The position numbers were made by a program, and so were the translations under genes. A DNA stretch of 64,000 nt from Paeniglutamicibacter sp. Y32M11 (GTDB lineage Bacteria; Actinomycetota; Actinomycetes; Actinomycetales; Micrococcaceae). Under the pieces are notes generated by a model. The model was not told the origin of the DNA. It did no database searches and worked only from the letters and a program-made list of their open reading frames with translations. Each line of letters opens with the position of its first letter. The first letter of the stretch is position 1. Below, piece by piece: positions 8,540-17,065 of the stretch. The stretch is from the NCBI RefSeq assembly GCF_019285735.1, contig NZ_CP079107.1, positions 2,914,001 to 2,978,000 on the forward strand, written 5' to 3'.

Positions 8540-9049
8540 ATGGACAATCTTCCTCATGACCCAACGTATCTACGGGCGATTTCAGGACTAACACTAATTT
8601 CGCTGCTCTTGGTCTCCTGTACTGGCGTCTCTACGCCAGCAGCTACTGACCCTGCCGAAATGACAGGCAGTTCCCCCGTTTCACCCGACTCTGCCGATTC
8701 GACGACGACTGATATCTATAAGATGCATTCGGAATCTGTTCAGCGTCTCGCCAAGTCAAGCCGAGTAATCGGCGAGGTAGAAAGTATTGGGTCAATTGAG
8801 TTGCCAATCGGTGAAGTGCCTACTGGATTCGATTCAGTCGGATTCATGGTTTCATGTGAAGATTCATCATCGTGGGACATCGTTCTCAGCAGTGGAGTAA
8901 GGATCGGCGCTAGTGACTGCGGAGCTGACGCAGGCGGAATCGCTAGCGTGTCCATACTGCAAAAGGAGCTGAACGCTATAGAGGTGCATCTCGAACTCGG
9001 CGAGAACGTAAAGGCCTGGACAACAATTTTTGCCACTAATGAACCCTAA
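8540..9049 (+). CDS. Putative lipoprotein of unknown function
   Basis: A ~169-residue product beginning MDNLPHDPTYLRAISG with a hydrophobic segment ending in the lipobox LLVSC (Cys near residue 27), followed by a Ser/Thr/Pro-rich spacer (residues ~30-60) and a compact globular region with two further Cys (VSCEDSS, SDCGADAG) that could form a disulfide. I recognise no family. The start is uncertain: the frame is open to 8456 and no good ribosome-binding site is seen; ATG 8540 gives the best signal peptide. Base composition is clearly lower in GC than the paa genes, which suggests recent acquisition. Confidence 0.5.
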   Translation: MDNLPHDPTYLRAISGLTLISLLLVSCTGVSTPAATDPAEMTGSSPVSPDSADSTTTDIYKMHSESVQRLAKSSRVIGEVESIGSIELPIGEVPTGFDSVGFMVSCEDSSSWDIVLSSGVRIGASDCGADAGGIASVSILQKELNAIEVHLELGENVKAWTTIFATNEP

Positions 9050-9125
9050 CGGTCGTACACCTGTCTACCTCATTTTTCGATTGGCATCCGAAACGGTGCG
9101 CCGATCGAGGGGCGATCACAGATAA

Positions 9126-9269
9126 AATGTTGCATTTCCGGTGTCGCTCGGCACAGCACCGGCATTGTTTGCCCGTAACCCGAAACGCCTTTCCCATATG
9201 GGTGCTGGTGGCAGCGTGGTCATGATCGGCCTTGGTGGGGCGCTGGCACTCACCGTTGGCAAAAGCTAG
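9126..9269 (+). pseudogene. Possible remnant of a LysE/RhtB-type exporter (C-terminal end)
   Basis: After an in-frame stop at 9123-9125, 47 open codons end at TAG 9267-9269. They encode a peptide with ALFARNPKRLSHMGAGGSVV followed by MIGLGGALALTVGKS. The combination of a basic loop and a final glycine-rich hydrophobic helix resembles the C-terminus of LysE/RhtB amino acid exporters. No start codon or upstream exporter helices are found in this frame, so if real it is a truncated relic. The match is by eye and weak. Confidence 0.3.
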
Positions 9270-9671
9270 TTTCCTATTGAATGGAGCAGTCCGAGCGGGT
9301 ACATAAGCCATTCCGGAATCTTCCGCTCCACCTACGCCAATCACCCATTTCAACAATTTTGTGATTCCGAGAGTCGCGGCGGCCAGTGGAGTTCAATTCT
9401 CCATCACAAGTCCCGCAGTGGGTTTCCCGTGCAGACGGGCCAGACGTTGAACTCAATGGTCCAGGCCACCGAGAAATTGGACACCGGCCATCCATCGATC
9501 GCCGGAATACTTTTCGGCGTTTCCGACCCTGTACCGCCGGTACCAGCCGGCGCGTCTGGTGATTCCGATCGTGGTTAATAATTCTTCCGCACGAAGTTCT
9601 TTACTGAGTTACCGTGACGATATGGTCCGGGAAGCCAAGCGCTTTTTGCGAGACGGGTTACCGATTGATGT
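9270..9671. other. Gene-poor stretch, probably degenerate
   Basis: About 400 bases with no supported gene. A short open plus-strand stretch ending at TAA near 9580 (containing TGHPSIAGILFGVSDPVPPV) has no recognisable family or ribosome-binding site. It sits next to the possible exporter relic, which fits decayed accessory DNA. Confidence 0.35.
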
Positions 9672-10235
9672 CTAGGCCGTCCAAGGAAGTTTGCGATGCA
9701 AGGTATGTAGAGTTACGGTTCCCCCGTAAATGGGAGAGGTTCCAAGCTCCGAAAACCCCCAGTGCCGATAAATCTCTCGGACCTGGGAGGCTTGGCCGAA
9801 AACACCCAAGACGGCATCCTGTTCGGTTCGGCTCGACAGGAGTTCACGGATGCACTGTTTAGCTATCCCCCGGCCTCGAAAGTTTTCGTCGACAGCGAGT
9901 TCCTGGATAATTACGGTTCTCGAAGGCGAGATTTCCGCGTCTAGCGTGGGCAGCATCGCGTTTAGTCGTCGCAGCCAAGAGCTGTCCTGATCCAGTCTCT
10001 GAGATAACGCAAAGCCGACCAAGTGTCCATCGTGCCTCGCCGCGACAAGTCGCCCACCAGGACTAGCAAGTTTCTCGCGGCCCCATTGATCAATGCTTTG
10101 CAATTCGTCTGGTGATTCATTGTAAGGAGGGGCTGCAAAGCTCAAGACGATGAGACTCGCGATTTCAGCCCAAACATCGTCCGGGGCAACTCGCTCGAAC
10201 CGGAGGTAATTAACTTCCTGGTCAATCTCTCTCAT
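9672..10235 (-). CDS. GNAT family N-acetyltransferase
   Basis: A 187-residue cytoplasmic acyl-CoA-dependent acetyltransferase. The acetyl-CoA binding core is visible: IIQELAVDENFRGRGIAKQC (residues ~108-128, with the R-G-x-G-x-A pyrophosphate loop) and the later REIYRHWGFSELG helix-strand typical of motif B. The substrate cannot be read. It starts at ATG 10235. It stands alone in an accessory region beside an esterase and arr, with no obvious operon. Confidence 0.75.
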   Translation of the reverse strand: MREIDQEVNYLRFERVAPDDVWAEIASLIVLSFAAPPYNESPDELQSIDQWGREKLASPGGRLVAARHDGHLVGFALSQRLDQDSSWLRRLNAMLPTLDAEISPSRTVIIQELAVDENFRGRGIAKQCIRELLSSRTEQDAVLGVFGQASQVREIYRHWGFSELGTSPIYGGTVTLHTLHRKLPWTA

Positions 10236-10359
10236 AGAGGCTCATCCTAGTGCGCAGTTTCGTCAGGAGCATGTCCGGCGAGCGAGTCCGTCGGCAGCAG
10301 GCGCGATGCCCCCGACAGCGAGTTGCCGGGCCCTCAGCGCAGAGCACCGAATCGTTTAC

Positions 10360-11370
10360 TTAGCATTGAAAAGGTTTTGCATGGGGTTGGTTGGTAGCTT
10401 CGCGCAGAAACTTCCCGAAATCAGCGAAGGCCCGGCTTGCTGCATGCTCAGCCGCCGGAGAGATATGTGTCAGTCCGAAGAAACCGTGCACGAGTCCCCG
10501 TTCCATGTAATGGCACGTGGGAACGTTTGCACCTCGTAGTTTCTCAGCAAGTAGTTCACCCTCATCCCTTAAGGGGTCGTGTTCGGCCGTGATGAGCATG
10601 ACCGCGGGCAAACCATGCAAAGAAGCATGTATCGGGCTAACCGTCGGGTAATCTCGACGGCTGGGGTCGGGCACCCATTGCTCAACAAACCAGGAAAGGT
10701 CGGCTGAGTCGAGACTCCACCCGTTGCCCTTCGCGGTGATACTTTGTTGGCCAAGGGTCATATCGGCGTTTGGGTATCCGAGGAATAGCGCCGAAGGTGA
10801 CATCGAGTCTTCAACGAGCCGTGTTGCGGCTAACAAGGCAATCGCGCCTCCTGCGCTGTCACCTGCCAATGCGACGCCATTCTGTGCCGAGCCACCTAGC
10901 TCGGATAAGTGTTCCACTGCCCAGGTATAAGCGCTTACCGCGTCGTCCACAGCAGCGGGGCTGGGATTTTCAGGTGCGCGCCTGTAGTCCACGGCCAGAA
11001 CTGCTACATCTGCCATTAGTGCCAGTCTCCGGCAAATTCCATCATGAGAGTTCAAATCTCCGAAGACGAACCCGCCTCCGTGCAGGTAAATCACCATTGG
11101 TTTTTCTTCATGACTTGCTCGATACAGACGCCAACTCAACCCTGTATCGGCACTAAGGTCTTTGACGTTAGGCAATTCGGGCCCAGGAACGCGTGATTTG
11201 GCGCGTGCCTCGGAGTCAGCACGAAGGGCTTGCACGCCAACCGCAGCGCACGAGGGGCCCGGATTTTCCCGCACCTCGGCAATCCAGCTTTCCAATTCGC
11301 GATCAGCTAGGGCAGATGAAGTTGATCCATCAGAACGGATCGTTGAATTCCCCGAGGCTGACAACGTCAT
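10360..11370 (-). CDS. Alpha/beta hydrolase, HSL-family esterase
   Basis: A ~336-residue serine esterase of the hormone-sensitive lipase family. It shows the family signature HGGGFVFGD (oxyanion hole), DYRRAPENP, the nucleophile GDSAGG, the acid in ITAEHDPLRDEGE and the histidine in GLVHGFFGL, in the usual order. It is distinct from the esterase at 894-1832 (HGGGF rather than HGGAW). ATG 11370 was chosen because more upstream starts run into the neighbouring small gene; the true start could be GTG 11394. The substrate is unknown. Confidence 0.8.
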   Translation of the reverse strand: MTLSASGNSTIRSDGSTSSALADRELESWIAEVRENPGPSCAAVGVQALRADSEARAKSRVPGPELPNVKDLSADTGLSWRLYRASHEEKPMVIYLHGGGFVFGDLNSHDGICRRLALMADVAVLAVDYRRAPENPSPAAVDDAVSAYTWAVEHLSELGGSAQNGVALAGDSAGGAIALLAATRLVEDSMSPSALFLGYPNADMTLGQQSITAKGNGWSLDSADLSWFVEQWVPDPSRRDYPTVSPIHASLHGLPAVMLITAEHDPLRDEGELLAEKLRGANVPTCHYMERGLVHGFFGLTHISPAAEHAASRAFADFGKFLREATNQPHAKPFQC

Positions 11371-11390
11371 ATTCGCCGGAAATTTCGCCG

Positions 11391-11564
11391 TCACTGAAGC
11401 ATTGTTCTTTTGCGTGTAACGGCGATTATTTCCGCGCCTATGCCCAACAGAATCAAGACCCATCCCAGGATCCCCAAGTTTGAGAACGTGATGAGAAGAG
11501 CACCGGAAACGACCAGAGCAATGGACAGTATCAAGGCCAACTGCGACTTTCTACTAATACTCAT
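11391..11564 (-). CDS. Small two-helix membrane protein
   Basis: A 57-residue peptide starting MSISRKSQ with two hydrophobic helices (LALILSIALVVSGALLITF and LGILGWVLILLGIGAEII) and a basic C-terminus. A purine-rich GGTGGGGGAT precedes ATG 11564. It ends 20 bases before the esterase start on the same strand, so the two may be cotranscribed. It belongs to no family I recognise; a topology of both ends inside is suggested by the flanking positive charges. Confidence 0.5.
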   Translation of the reverse strand: MSISRKSQLALILSIALVVSGALLITFSNLGILGWVLILLGIGAEIIAVTRKRTMLQ

Positions 11565-11695
11565 ATCCCCCACCCTACAAGTCACCGACTGATGGACTTT
11601 GCCCCACGTAATGTCGTTGTACCCTATTCCCATAGGGAGTCGCTCGTGCGTTCCATCCGAACTATCAGCCGAACCGGGCGCAAAAACGATATTCG

Positions 11696-12106
11696 TCAGT
11701 TGATGATTTCACCGCGTTCGTCGGCGCGAAGCTCCGCGAGGCGCTCTTTCCAAGCCTGCAATGCCTCGGTCGTCTGTCGTGGCCAATCGGTGACTTCGCC
11801 AATAATCCTGAGTGGGGTTCTGCTGCGGTAAGAACGGGTGGGGTTGCCCGGAAACTTCTTGTCGGTCACGTTCGGGTCATTCTCGAACATGCCGGTCGGC
11901 TCAACCACATAGACCCGAGGGACGCCGTCACCCTGCGCGAGTTCCGCGGCGAGTCCAGCACCATTTGGAAGCGCGGTGAAATAGATATGGTTCATCACGA
12001 CCTCCGGACGATAATTCGAGCGAAAGCCAGCTTCTAGGAGATCGCCTTCCCGGAGATCAGCTTTTGTGCCGTGAAAAAAGGGTCCTTCATCCAAGATCAG
12101 ACTCAC
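11696..12106 (-). CDS. arr: Rifamycin ADP-ribosyltransferase (Arr)
   Basis: A 136-residue enzyme of the Arr family, which inactivates rifamycins by transferring ADP-ribose from NAD+ to the drug's 23-hydroxyl. The family hallmarks are all present: GPFFHGTKADLREGDLLEAG, HIYFTAL, YVVEPTGMFENDPN and KKFPGNPTRSYRS. The residues matching the functional His19, Tyr49 and Asp84 of mycobacterial Arr fall at His12, Tyr42 and Asp77, a constant offset of seven, so the active site looks intact. Length is typical. It stands alone, with no mobile element at its borders, and looks like a resident chromosomal arr. Confidence 0.92.
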   Translation of the reverse strand: MSLILDEGPFFHGTKADLREGDLLEAGFRSNYRPEVVMNHIYFTALPNGAGLAAELAQGDGVPRVYVVEPTGMFENDPNVTDKKFPGNPTRSYRSRTPLRIIGEVTDWPRQTTEALQAWKERLAELRADERGEIIN

Positions 12107-12667
12107 AGCGACAGTCTAAGCAGACGCCATTCTTAAGAACAAGGCGATAAATCCGACCAGCTCGGATGCAGTGTGCACACCGAAGAAGTGGCTGTAGGCG
12201 TTCCCCCATCTATGGAACACCCAATCCTGTGGCCATCAATGAGAGTGGCCCGCTACGACTTGCGAGCAGGGAAAATTTTTGAGCCAACGGCAACGTGACG
12301 GGACACCGCGATTCGAGGAAGCTCCCGTAACCGATAGTGCACAGTAACCGGCGGGCCGGTAACCACTCGCTCTCCGGTTTTGGCTGCGCCCTCCCCTGAT
12401 CGCGATAACACGTGCTGTGCTGCCGCGAATCAAGAATGAAGAAACATGTCGATGGCCTTAGCCCAACCGACATGAAACGTAATAGATCACGATGGATTGA
12501 CCGGCCAACATGTCGTCATATTTCCTCACATGCCACGGCGTGACTTCACCGTAGCGGCGCCCTATCCCCCGACCGCAAACTAATGAAGTCCCCCGGAATT
12601 CCGAGCCACACGGAGCCGCCACACGAAAGGTGCCAAACGGCACCACGCCAGCATGAGAGCCCACAGC
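12107..12667. other. Intergenic region upstream of metNIQ
   Basis: About 560 bases with no supported gene. It should carry the metNIQ promoter. I looked for a SAM riboswitch and did not find a convincing one; the short repeat GGTGCC/GGCACC (around 12630-12642) just before metN is a small inverted repeat that could form a hairpin over the start region. Confidence 0.4.
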
Positions 12668-13714
12668 ATGATCAGCCTGAAGAACCTCACCAAGGTCTAC
12701 GGACATGGAGAACAATCCCTCACCGTCTTGGACAACTTGGACATTGACGTCGCAAACGGCGAAATTCTTGCCATCGTCGGCCCCTCGGGCGCCGGCAAGT
12801 CAACGCTCGCCCAGTGCATCAACCTCTTGGAACGCCCGACCTCGGGTCAGGTGATCGTCAACGGTGAGGACCTAGCGCAGCTACCCGAACGCAAATTGCG
12901 TGTGGCCCGACGCCGCATCGGCACGGTATTTCAGTCGGCGAGTTTGCTCTCCCGCCGCACAGCCGCCGAAAACATCGCCCTGCCGCTGCAGTATCTCGGT
13001 GTCACCCCGGCAGAAACCAAGGCGCGGGTCGGCGAACTGCTTGAACGCGTGGGGCTCTCGCACCGTGCAAACCACTACCCCTTTGAGCTCTCCGGTGGCC
13101 AGCTGCAGCGGGTGGGCATTGCCCGGGCACTAGCTTTGCGACCGGCGGTTTTGCTCTCCGATGAAGCCACTTCGGGCCTCGACCCCGAAACCACCCGATC
13201 CGTCGTCTCGCTACTGCGCCAGCTACGTGACGATCTGGATCTGGCGGTGGTGTTCATTACCCACGAAATGGATACGGTGCTGCACGTTGCCGATTCCGCC
13301 GCCCGATTAGAGAACGGTCGGATCACCGAACAAGGATCGTTGGTGGACCTGCTTACCGACCACGACTCGGCCCTGGGACGCGCCCTGCAACCTCACCTCT
13401 CGCCGGCAGAACCCGAAGCAGGCTCAAGCCTCTGGCATGTCACCTACGACTCGCGAAAAGTACCCAGCGATTGGCTTCAGCTGGTTTCGGCCGAGCTGGC
13501 AGAGCCGGTAGCCCTGCTGGCCGCCACCATCCAGAGCATTGACGGAACTAGCACCGGCAACGCCACGGTCGGGCTCCGTGCCCCCGCGCACTTGGCCACC
13601 GCCGCCTTCGCCCGCCATGGGCTGCGGGCAATCCCGGGGGAACTCGCCATCGCGAACTCCGCGCTTGATCACTCGTCCGATACCCGAGCCACTGAGGATC
13701 TCCAATGGGCCTAA
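12668..13714 (+). CDS. metN: Methionine ABC importer ATP-binding protein MetN
   Basis: A 348-residue ATPase of the methionine uptake transporter. Walker A GPSGAGKST (residues ~36-44), the Q-loop, the signature LSGGQLQRVGIARAL, Walker B VLLSDEATSGLD and the switch histidine ITHEMD are all intact. A C-terminal NIL domain (~265-345), which binds methionine and causes trans-inhibition in this family, identifies it as MetN rather than another importer ATPase. An in-frame ATG at 12653 is an alternative start. The gene overlaps metI by ten bases. Confidence 0.92.
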   Translation: MISLKNLTKVYGHGEQSLTVLDNLDIDVANGEILAIVGPSGAGKSTLAQCINLLERPTSGQVIVNGEDLAQLPERKLRVARRRIGTVFQSASLLSRRTAAENIALPLQYLGVTPAETKARVGELLERVGLSHRANHYPFELSGGQLQRVGIARALALRPAVLLSDEATSGLDPETTRSVVSLLRQLRDDLDLAVVFITHEMDTVLHVADSAARLENGRITEQGSLVDLLTDHDSALGRALQPHLSPAEPEAGSSLWHVTYDSRKVPSDWLQLVSAELAEPVALLAATIQSIDGTSTGNATVGLRAPAHLATAAFARHGLRAIPGELAIANSALDHSSDTRATEDLQWA

Positions 13715-14424
13715 ACATTTCCTCGGCAGTCCAGATTCACGCGCTGTCCGATACCGCACTGGCCGATTTGCCGGCACTTCTGCTTCCGGCCCTCGGCGAG
13801 ACACTTGCGATGGTCGGCATCGTGATGCTCATTGTCATCGTGGTGGGAACCCCGATCGCCGTGGCGCTGCACAATATGGCTCCGGGTGGACTCTTCGAAC
13901 GCCAAGGCACCTATTCGGTGCTCAGCTGGATCGTGAACATCGGCCGCTCACTGCCGTTCCTGGTGTTGATGGCGGCGATTGTCCCGTTCACCCGCTTTAT
14001 CACCGGCACCAACATTGGCATTGCCGCGGCAGTCGTTCCCATGTCACTGGCCGGCATCCCCTTCTTCGCTCGGTTGGTGGAGAACTGTTTGCGCGATGTT
14101 CCGCTTTCGGTCACCGCCGCGGCGCGTGCCTCGGGCGGTTCGCCCCTGCAAATCATTCGCACGGCCCAGCTTGGTGAGGCAGTTCCAGCGATTCTGGGCG
14201 GGCTCACCATCAATACCATCGCGATGATCGAGTACTCGGCCATCGCCGGAACCATCGGCGCAGGTGGCATCGGCTACGTCGCCGTCACCTACGGTTACCA
14301 GCGCTTTGACAACACCGTCATGCTGGCCACCGTCATCCTGCTGATTCTCATGGTCACGATCGTTCAGCTCACCGGAGATGCATTGGTGCGGGCAGCCACC
14401 CCGCACCTCAGCCGCCGCAAATAA
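13705..14424 (+). CDS. metI: Methionine ABC importer permease MetI
   Basis: A 239-residue inner-membrane permease with five to six transmembrane segments. The EAA-type loop that contacts MetN is seen at AAARASGGSPLQIIRTAQLGEA (about residues 138-159), and YSAIAGTIGAGGIGYVAVTYGYQ is the conserved D-methionine permease tail. It starts inside metN (ATG 13705), so translation is probably coupled, and precedes metQ by 66 bases. Confidence 0.92.
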   Translation: MGLNISSAVQIHALSDTALADLPALLLPALGETLAMVGIVMLIVIVVGTPIAVALHNMAPGGLFERQGTYSVLSWIVNIGRSLPFLVLMAAIVPFTRFITGTNIGIAAAVVPMSLAGIPFFARLVENCLRDVPLSVTAAARASGGSPLQIIRTAQLGEAVPAILGGLTINTIAMIEYSAIAGTIGAGGIGYVAVTYGYQRFDNTVMLATVILLILMVTIVQLTGDALVRAATPHLSRRK

Positions 14425-14490
14425 TCCCATCACCACCTCACCACGCACCACCGACACTCGCACCCGTTCACTCGAAAGGTCCATACCCTC

Positions 14491-15405
14491 ATGAGCACCA
14501 CCGATACGAAGACTGCTCCCAGCCCAGATGACCACGGCTTCACCATCAGTAAGAAGAAGAAATGGCCCTGGGCCGTGGGAGCCATTGCCGTGGCGGCTGC
14601 CATCATCGCTACGGTGGCCATCAACGCCGGCTCCGGGACAAAATCGCCGAACAATGTTGCCGGCGCAACGCTGACCGTGGTCACCGCCGAAGGCAACCAC
14701 GCCGAGCAGGCCTTGGTGAACTTTGTCGCCGAGGAAGTCGCGCCGAAATATGGCATCAAGGTTGCCTTCAAGGGCCTAGCCGATTCGACCACGCTGAACC
14801 GCGCCGTATCCACCGGCGAGGTCGCAGGAACCATTTACCAGCACAAATTGTGGCTCTCTCAGGTTCTTGAGGCCAATCCGGACTTCAAACTCACCGCCGC
14901 TGTTCCCGTCTTCCGCTGGGGATTTGGCATCTGGAGCGAGAAGTACAAGTCCGTTGAGGAAATCCCGAACGGTGCCACCATTTCGCTGTACTCGGATCCG
15001 GCGAACGAGGCCCAGGGGTTGTGGTTGCTCGAGCGCGCCGGTCTGATCAAGCTGGCCGACGGCGTGGATAAGTGGAAGGCGACTCAGAAGGATATCGCCG
15101 AAAACCCGAAGAACATCAAGTTCAAGCTGCTCGACTTCGCCGCCCAGTCTCGCTCCCTGCCCGACTTGGATGCCACAGTTGGCTACACCGAGTACTATGT
15201 GGCAGCCAAGGTTCCACTGGAACAGCAGATTTACGCACCGGCCGCACCGGACGAGTTCGCCGGCCAGTTGACCATCGGCAGCGAATTCCAGGACACCGAA
15301 AATGTGAAGAACCTTGTTAAGGCCTTCCAAGATCCGGCAGTTCAGGAATTCCTGCGTACCGACCCGGCCGTCAAGGATCTGCTGATTCCCATCGACGCCA
15401 AGTAG
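14491..15405 (+). CDS. metQ: Methionine ABC importer substrate-binding protein MetQ (membrane-anchored form)
   Basis: A 304-residue NLPA-family binding protein that delivers methionine to MetNI. The NLPA fold is recognisable from LTVVTAEGNHAEQALVNFVA, from DSTTLNRAVSTGEVAGTIYQHKLW (in two parts) and from the C-terminal GYTEYYVAAK region. GAAAGG precedes ATG 14491. The usual lipobox cysteine is missing: the N-terminus is a charged stretch (SKKKKWPW) and one hydrophobic helix (residues ~28-47) ending INAGSG, so the protein looks tethered by an uncleaved helix or a signal without lipid attachment. Context in metNIQ supports methionine as ligand. Confidence 0.88.
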   Translation: MSTTDTKTAPSPDDHGFTISKKKKWPWAVGAIAVAAAIIATVAINAGSGTKSPNNVAGATLTVVTAEGNHAEQALVNFVAEEVAPKYGIKVAFKGLADSTTLNRAVSTGEVAGTIYQHKLWLSQVLEANPDFKLTAAVPVFRWGFGIWSEKYKSVEEIPNGATISLYSDPANEAQGLWLLERAGLIKLADGVDKWKATQKDIAENPKNIKFKLLDFAAQSRSLPDLDATVGYTEYYVAAKVPLEQQIYAPAAPDEFAGQLTIGSEFQDTENVKNLVKAFQDPAVQEFLRTDPAVKDLLIPIDAK

Positions 15406-15422
15406 GACTTCGCAGCACTAAA

Positions 15423-15470
15423 CAGAACCCCCGTGGTCACCGGATTCAACCGGCGACCACGGGGGTTCTG
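15423..15470. terminator. Bidirectional terminator between metQ and doxX
   Basis: CAGAACCCCCGTGGTC pairs with GACCACGGGGGTTCTG around a loop that can pair further (CCGG/CCGG). It lies 17 bases after the metQ stop and 18 before the end of the convergent doxX gene, so it can serve both strands. Confidence 0.85.
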
Positions 15471-15488
15471 TCTGTTTCGCTATGGAGA

Positions 15489-15917
15489 CTAGGCGGCGAT
15501 GCGGCCCGGAATGAAGCGGTCCACGGAGAGGCGACCGGCACCGAGCAGTGCAACAACTGCAGCACCGGCAGCCAGCGCCAGTACCAGCTCAAAGCCGCCG
15601 ACTTCAACAAAGACACCGGCCGAGACATGGACCATGAAGAGCGCGCCAAGCATGTTTGCGGTGAGCAGGACGGCAAAGATGCGGGTGAGAACGCCGAGGA
15701 TCAGGGCAATGCCACCAACGATTTCAAGGGTTGCCACTACGGGTGCCACCAGAGAGGCCGCCGGAACGCCCATCTGGCCGAAGGCGGCCACCGTGCCATC
15801 GAGAGTGAACTGGAAATACTTCTGCCAGCCGTGGGCGGCAAAGAGGAAACCGATAACTACGCGCAGGATTGTCTGGGCGGCGGTGAGTAATGAGGCGTTT
15901 TTTGCTGCAGTGTCCAT
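15489..15917 (-). CDS. DoxX family membrane protein
   Basis: A 142-residue protein with four hydrophobic helices and the DoxX signature RVVIGFLFAAHGWQKYF near the N-terminus, then PVVATLEIVGGIALILGVLT. DoxX proteins are small quinone- or redox-associated membrane proteins; in mycobacteria a homologue works with superoxide dismutase and a thiol oxidoreductase, but no such partner is next to this one. It starts at ATG 15917, is monocistronic, and shares a terminator with metQ. Confidence 0.85.
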   Translation of the reverse strand: MDTAAKNASLLTAAQTILRVVIGFLFAAHGWQKYFQFTLDGTVAAFGQMGVPAASLVAPVVATLEIVGGIALILGVLTRIFAVLLTANMLGALFMVHVSAGVFVEVGGFELVLALAAGAAVVALLGAGRLSVDRFIPGRIAA

Positions 15918-16183
15918 GAGAATTCCTTAAGAGCTATGTCGTCGCAACCAGATTCCGGGGAATGGTTCTGGCTCGGCGGCGGAGAAACATCCCGTCCGCT
16001 GGTTCTTAATAACCATCGCACATATTTAGTTGAAACTTCAAGCGAAGGAAGTAGTGTTGCTTCTTAATGCTCGTCGTTGCTCTTCATGCGAGCCATCTTT
16101 GGGCCATAAGAACTCGGCCTAACTTTCGTCGAAGGGGACCTCGATGGAGGAACTTCGCAGGTTAAGCAGGCACTATTGTCGAC

Positions 16184-16966
16184 ATGTCTTCCCGCTCCAC
16201 ACCGCTTCGCCTTTTTGCCGCACTCTTCTGCCTAGTCCTAGTTTCTGGATGCGCTGCCCCCCTGAGCGAAAGGTGGCAGGGATACCCATTGGGCGCCTCG
16301 CCCGGCAACGTAACGGATCAAGCCATCGCATCACCGACGGATCAGAAAGTCCCCATCCCCGACTGCAGCCAAGTTAAATGCGTTGCCCTGACCTTTGATG
16401 ATGGACCGGGCACTTACACCGAATCGCTGCTGTCGATACTTGATCGGTACAACGCCAAGGCCACCTTTTTCCTCATCGGGAAAAGCGTCAAAAAGTTTCC
16501 TCACATAGCCAAGGAAGAACTGACCGAGGGACATGAAATCGGCAACCACACCTGGTCTCACCAGAGCTTGAGCCAGGTTTCCACATCCAGAGCAGAAACC
16601 GAACTGCAAAAAGCTGATGCGGCCATCAAGGAGGCCACGGGTGAGAACCCCACGTTGATTCGCCCACCGTACGGTGAGATTCCGGAAAACCTCAAAAAAT
16701 CACTTAACACCCCGGTGGCACTGTGGAGCGTCGACACCATGGATTGGAAGACTCGCAACACCAAAAAGACGATCAAGGCCGCTGAAGCAATCACCCCTGG
16801 CTCGATCGTCTTGATGCACGACATCCACAAGTCAACCGTCGACGCCATGCCGAAGTTTCTGGCCGACCTAGCGGCCCAGGACTATCACTTCGTCACCGTC
16901 AGCCAACTTATCGGCAGTCCCACACCTGGCGTCGCCTACGGAACCGGCCGGCACCCCGACTCGTAG
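16184..16966 (+). CDS. Polysaccharide deacetylase (NodB domain) lipoprotein
   Basis: A 260-residue surface lipoprotein with a type II signal (LVLVSGC, Cys ~23) and a NodB carbohydrate esterase-4 domain (residues ~65-245). The metal and catalytic motifs are intact: TFDDGPGTY (motif 1), HEIGNHTWSH (motif 2), RPPYGE (motif 3), VDTMDWK (motif 4) and LMHDIH (motif 5). Such enzymes remove acetyl groups from peptidoglycan or related polymers outside the membrane, which can raise lysozyme resistance. It is monocistronic, with 266 bases of non-coding DNA upstream. Confidence 0.9.
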   Translation: MSSRSTPLRLFAALFCLVLVSGCAAPLSERWQGYPLGASPGNVTDQAIASPTDQKVPIPDCSQVKCVALTFDDGPGTYTESLLSILDRYNAKATFFLIGKSVKKFPHIAKEELTEGHEIGNHTWSHQSLSQVSTSRAETELQKADAAIKEATGENPTLIRPPYGEIPENLKKSLNTPVALWSVDTMDWKTRNTKKTIKAAEAITPGSIVLMHDIHKSTVDAMPKFLADLAAQDYHFVTVSQLIGSPTPGVAYGTGRHPDS

Positions 16967-17065
16967 CAAAAGTTGCCGTATGGGACAATCCAATCGCGCG
17001 TATTCTGAAATCTTTTCCAGCGCCAAGAATTTACCTCGGGAACACCCGCTACGAGCCGCCGTGTG

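Noticed and set aside
12480-12667. A SAM riboswitch upstream of metNIQ
   Set aside because: I searched for the conserved core elements of SAM-I and SAM-IV types and did not find them; only a small inverted repeat is present.
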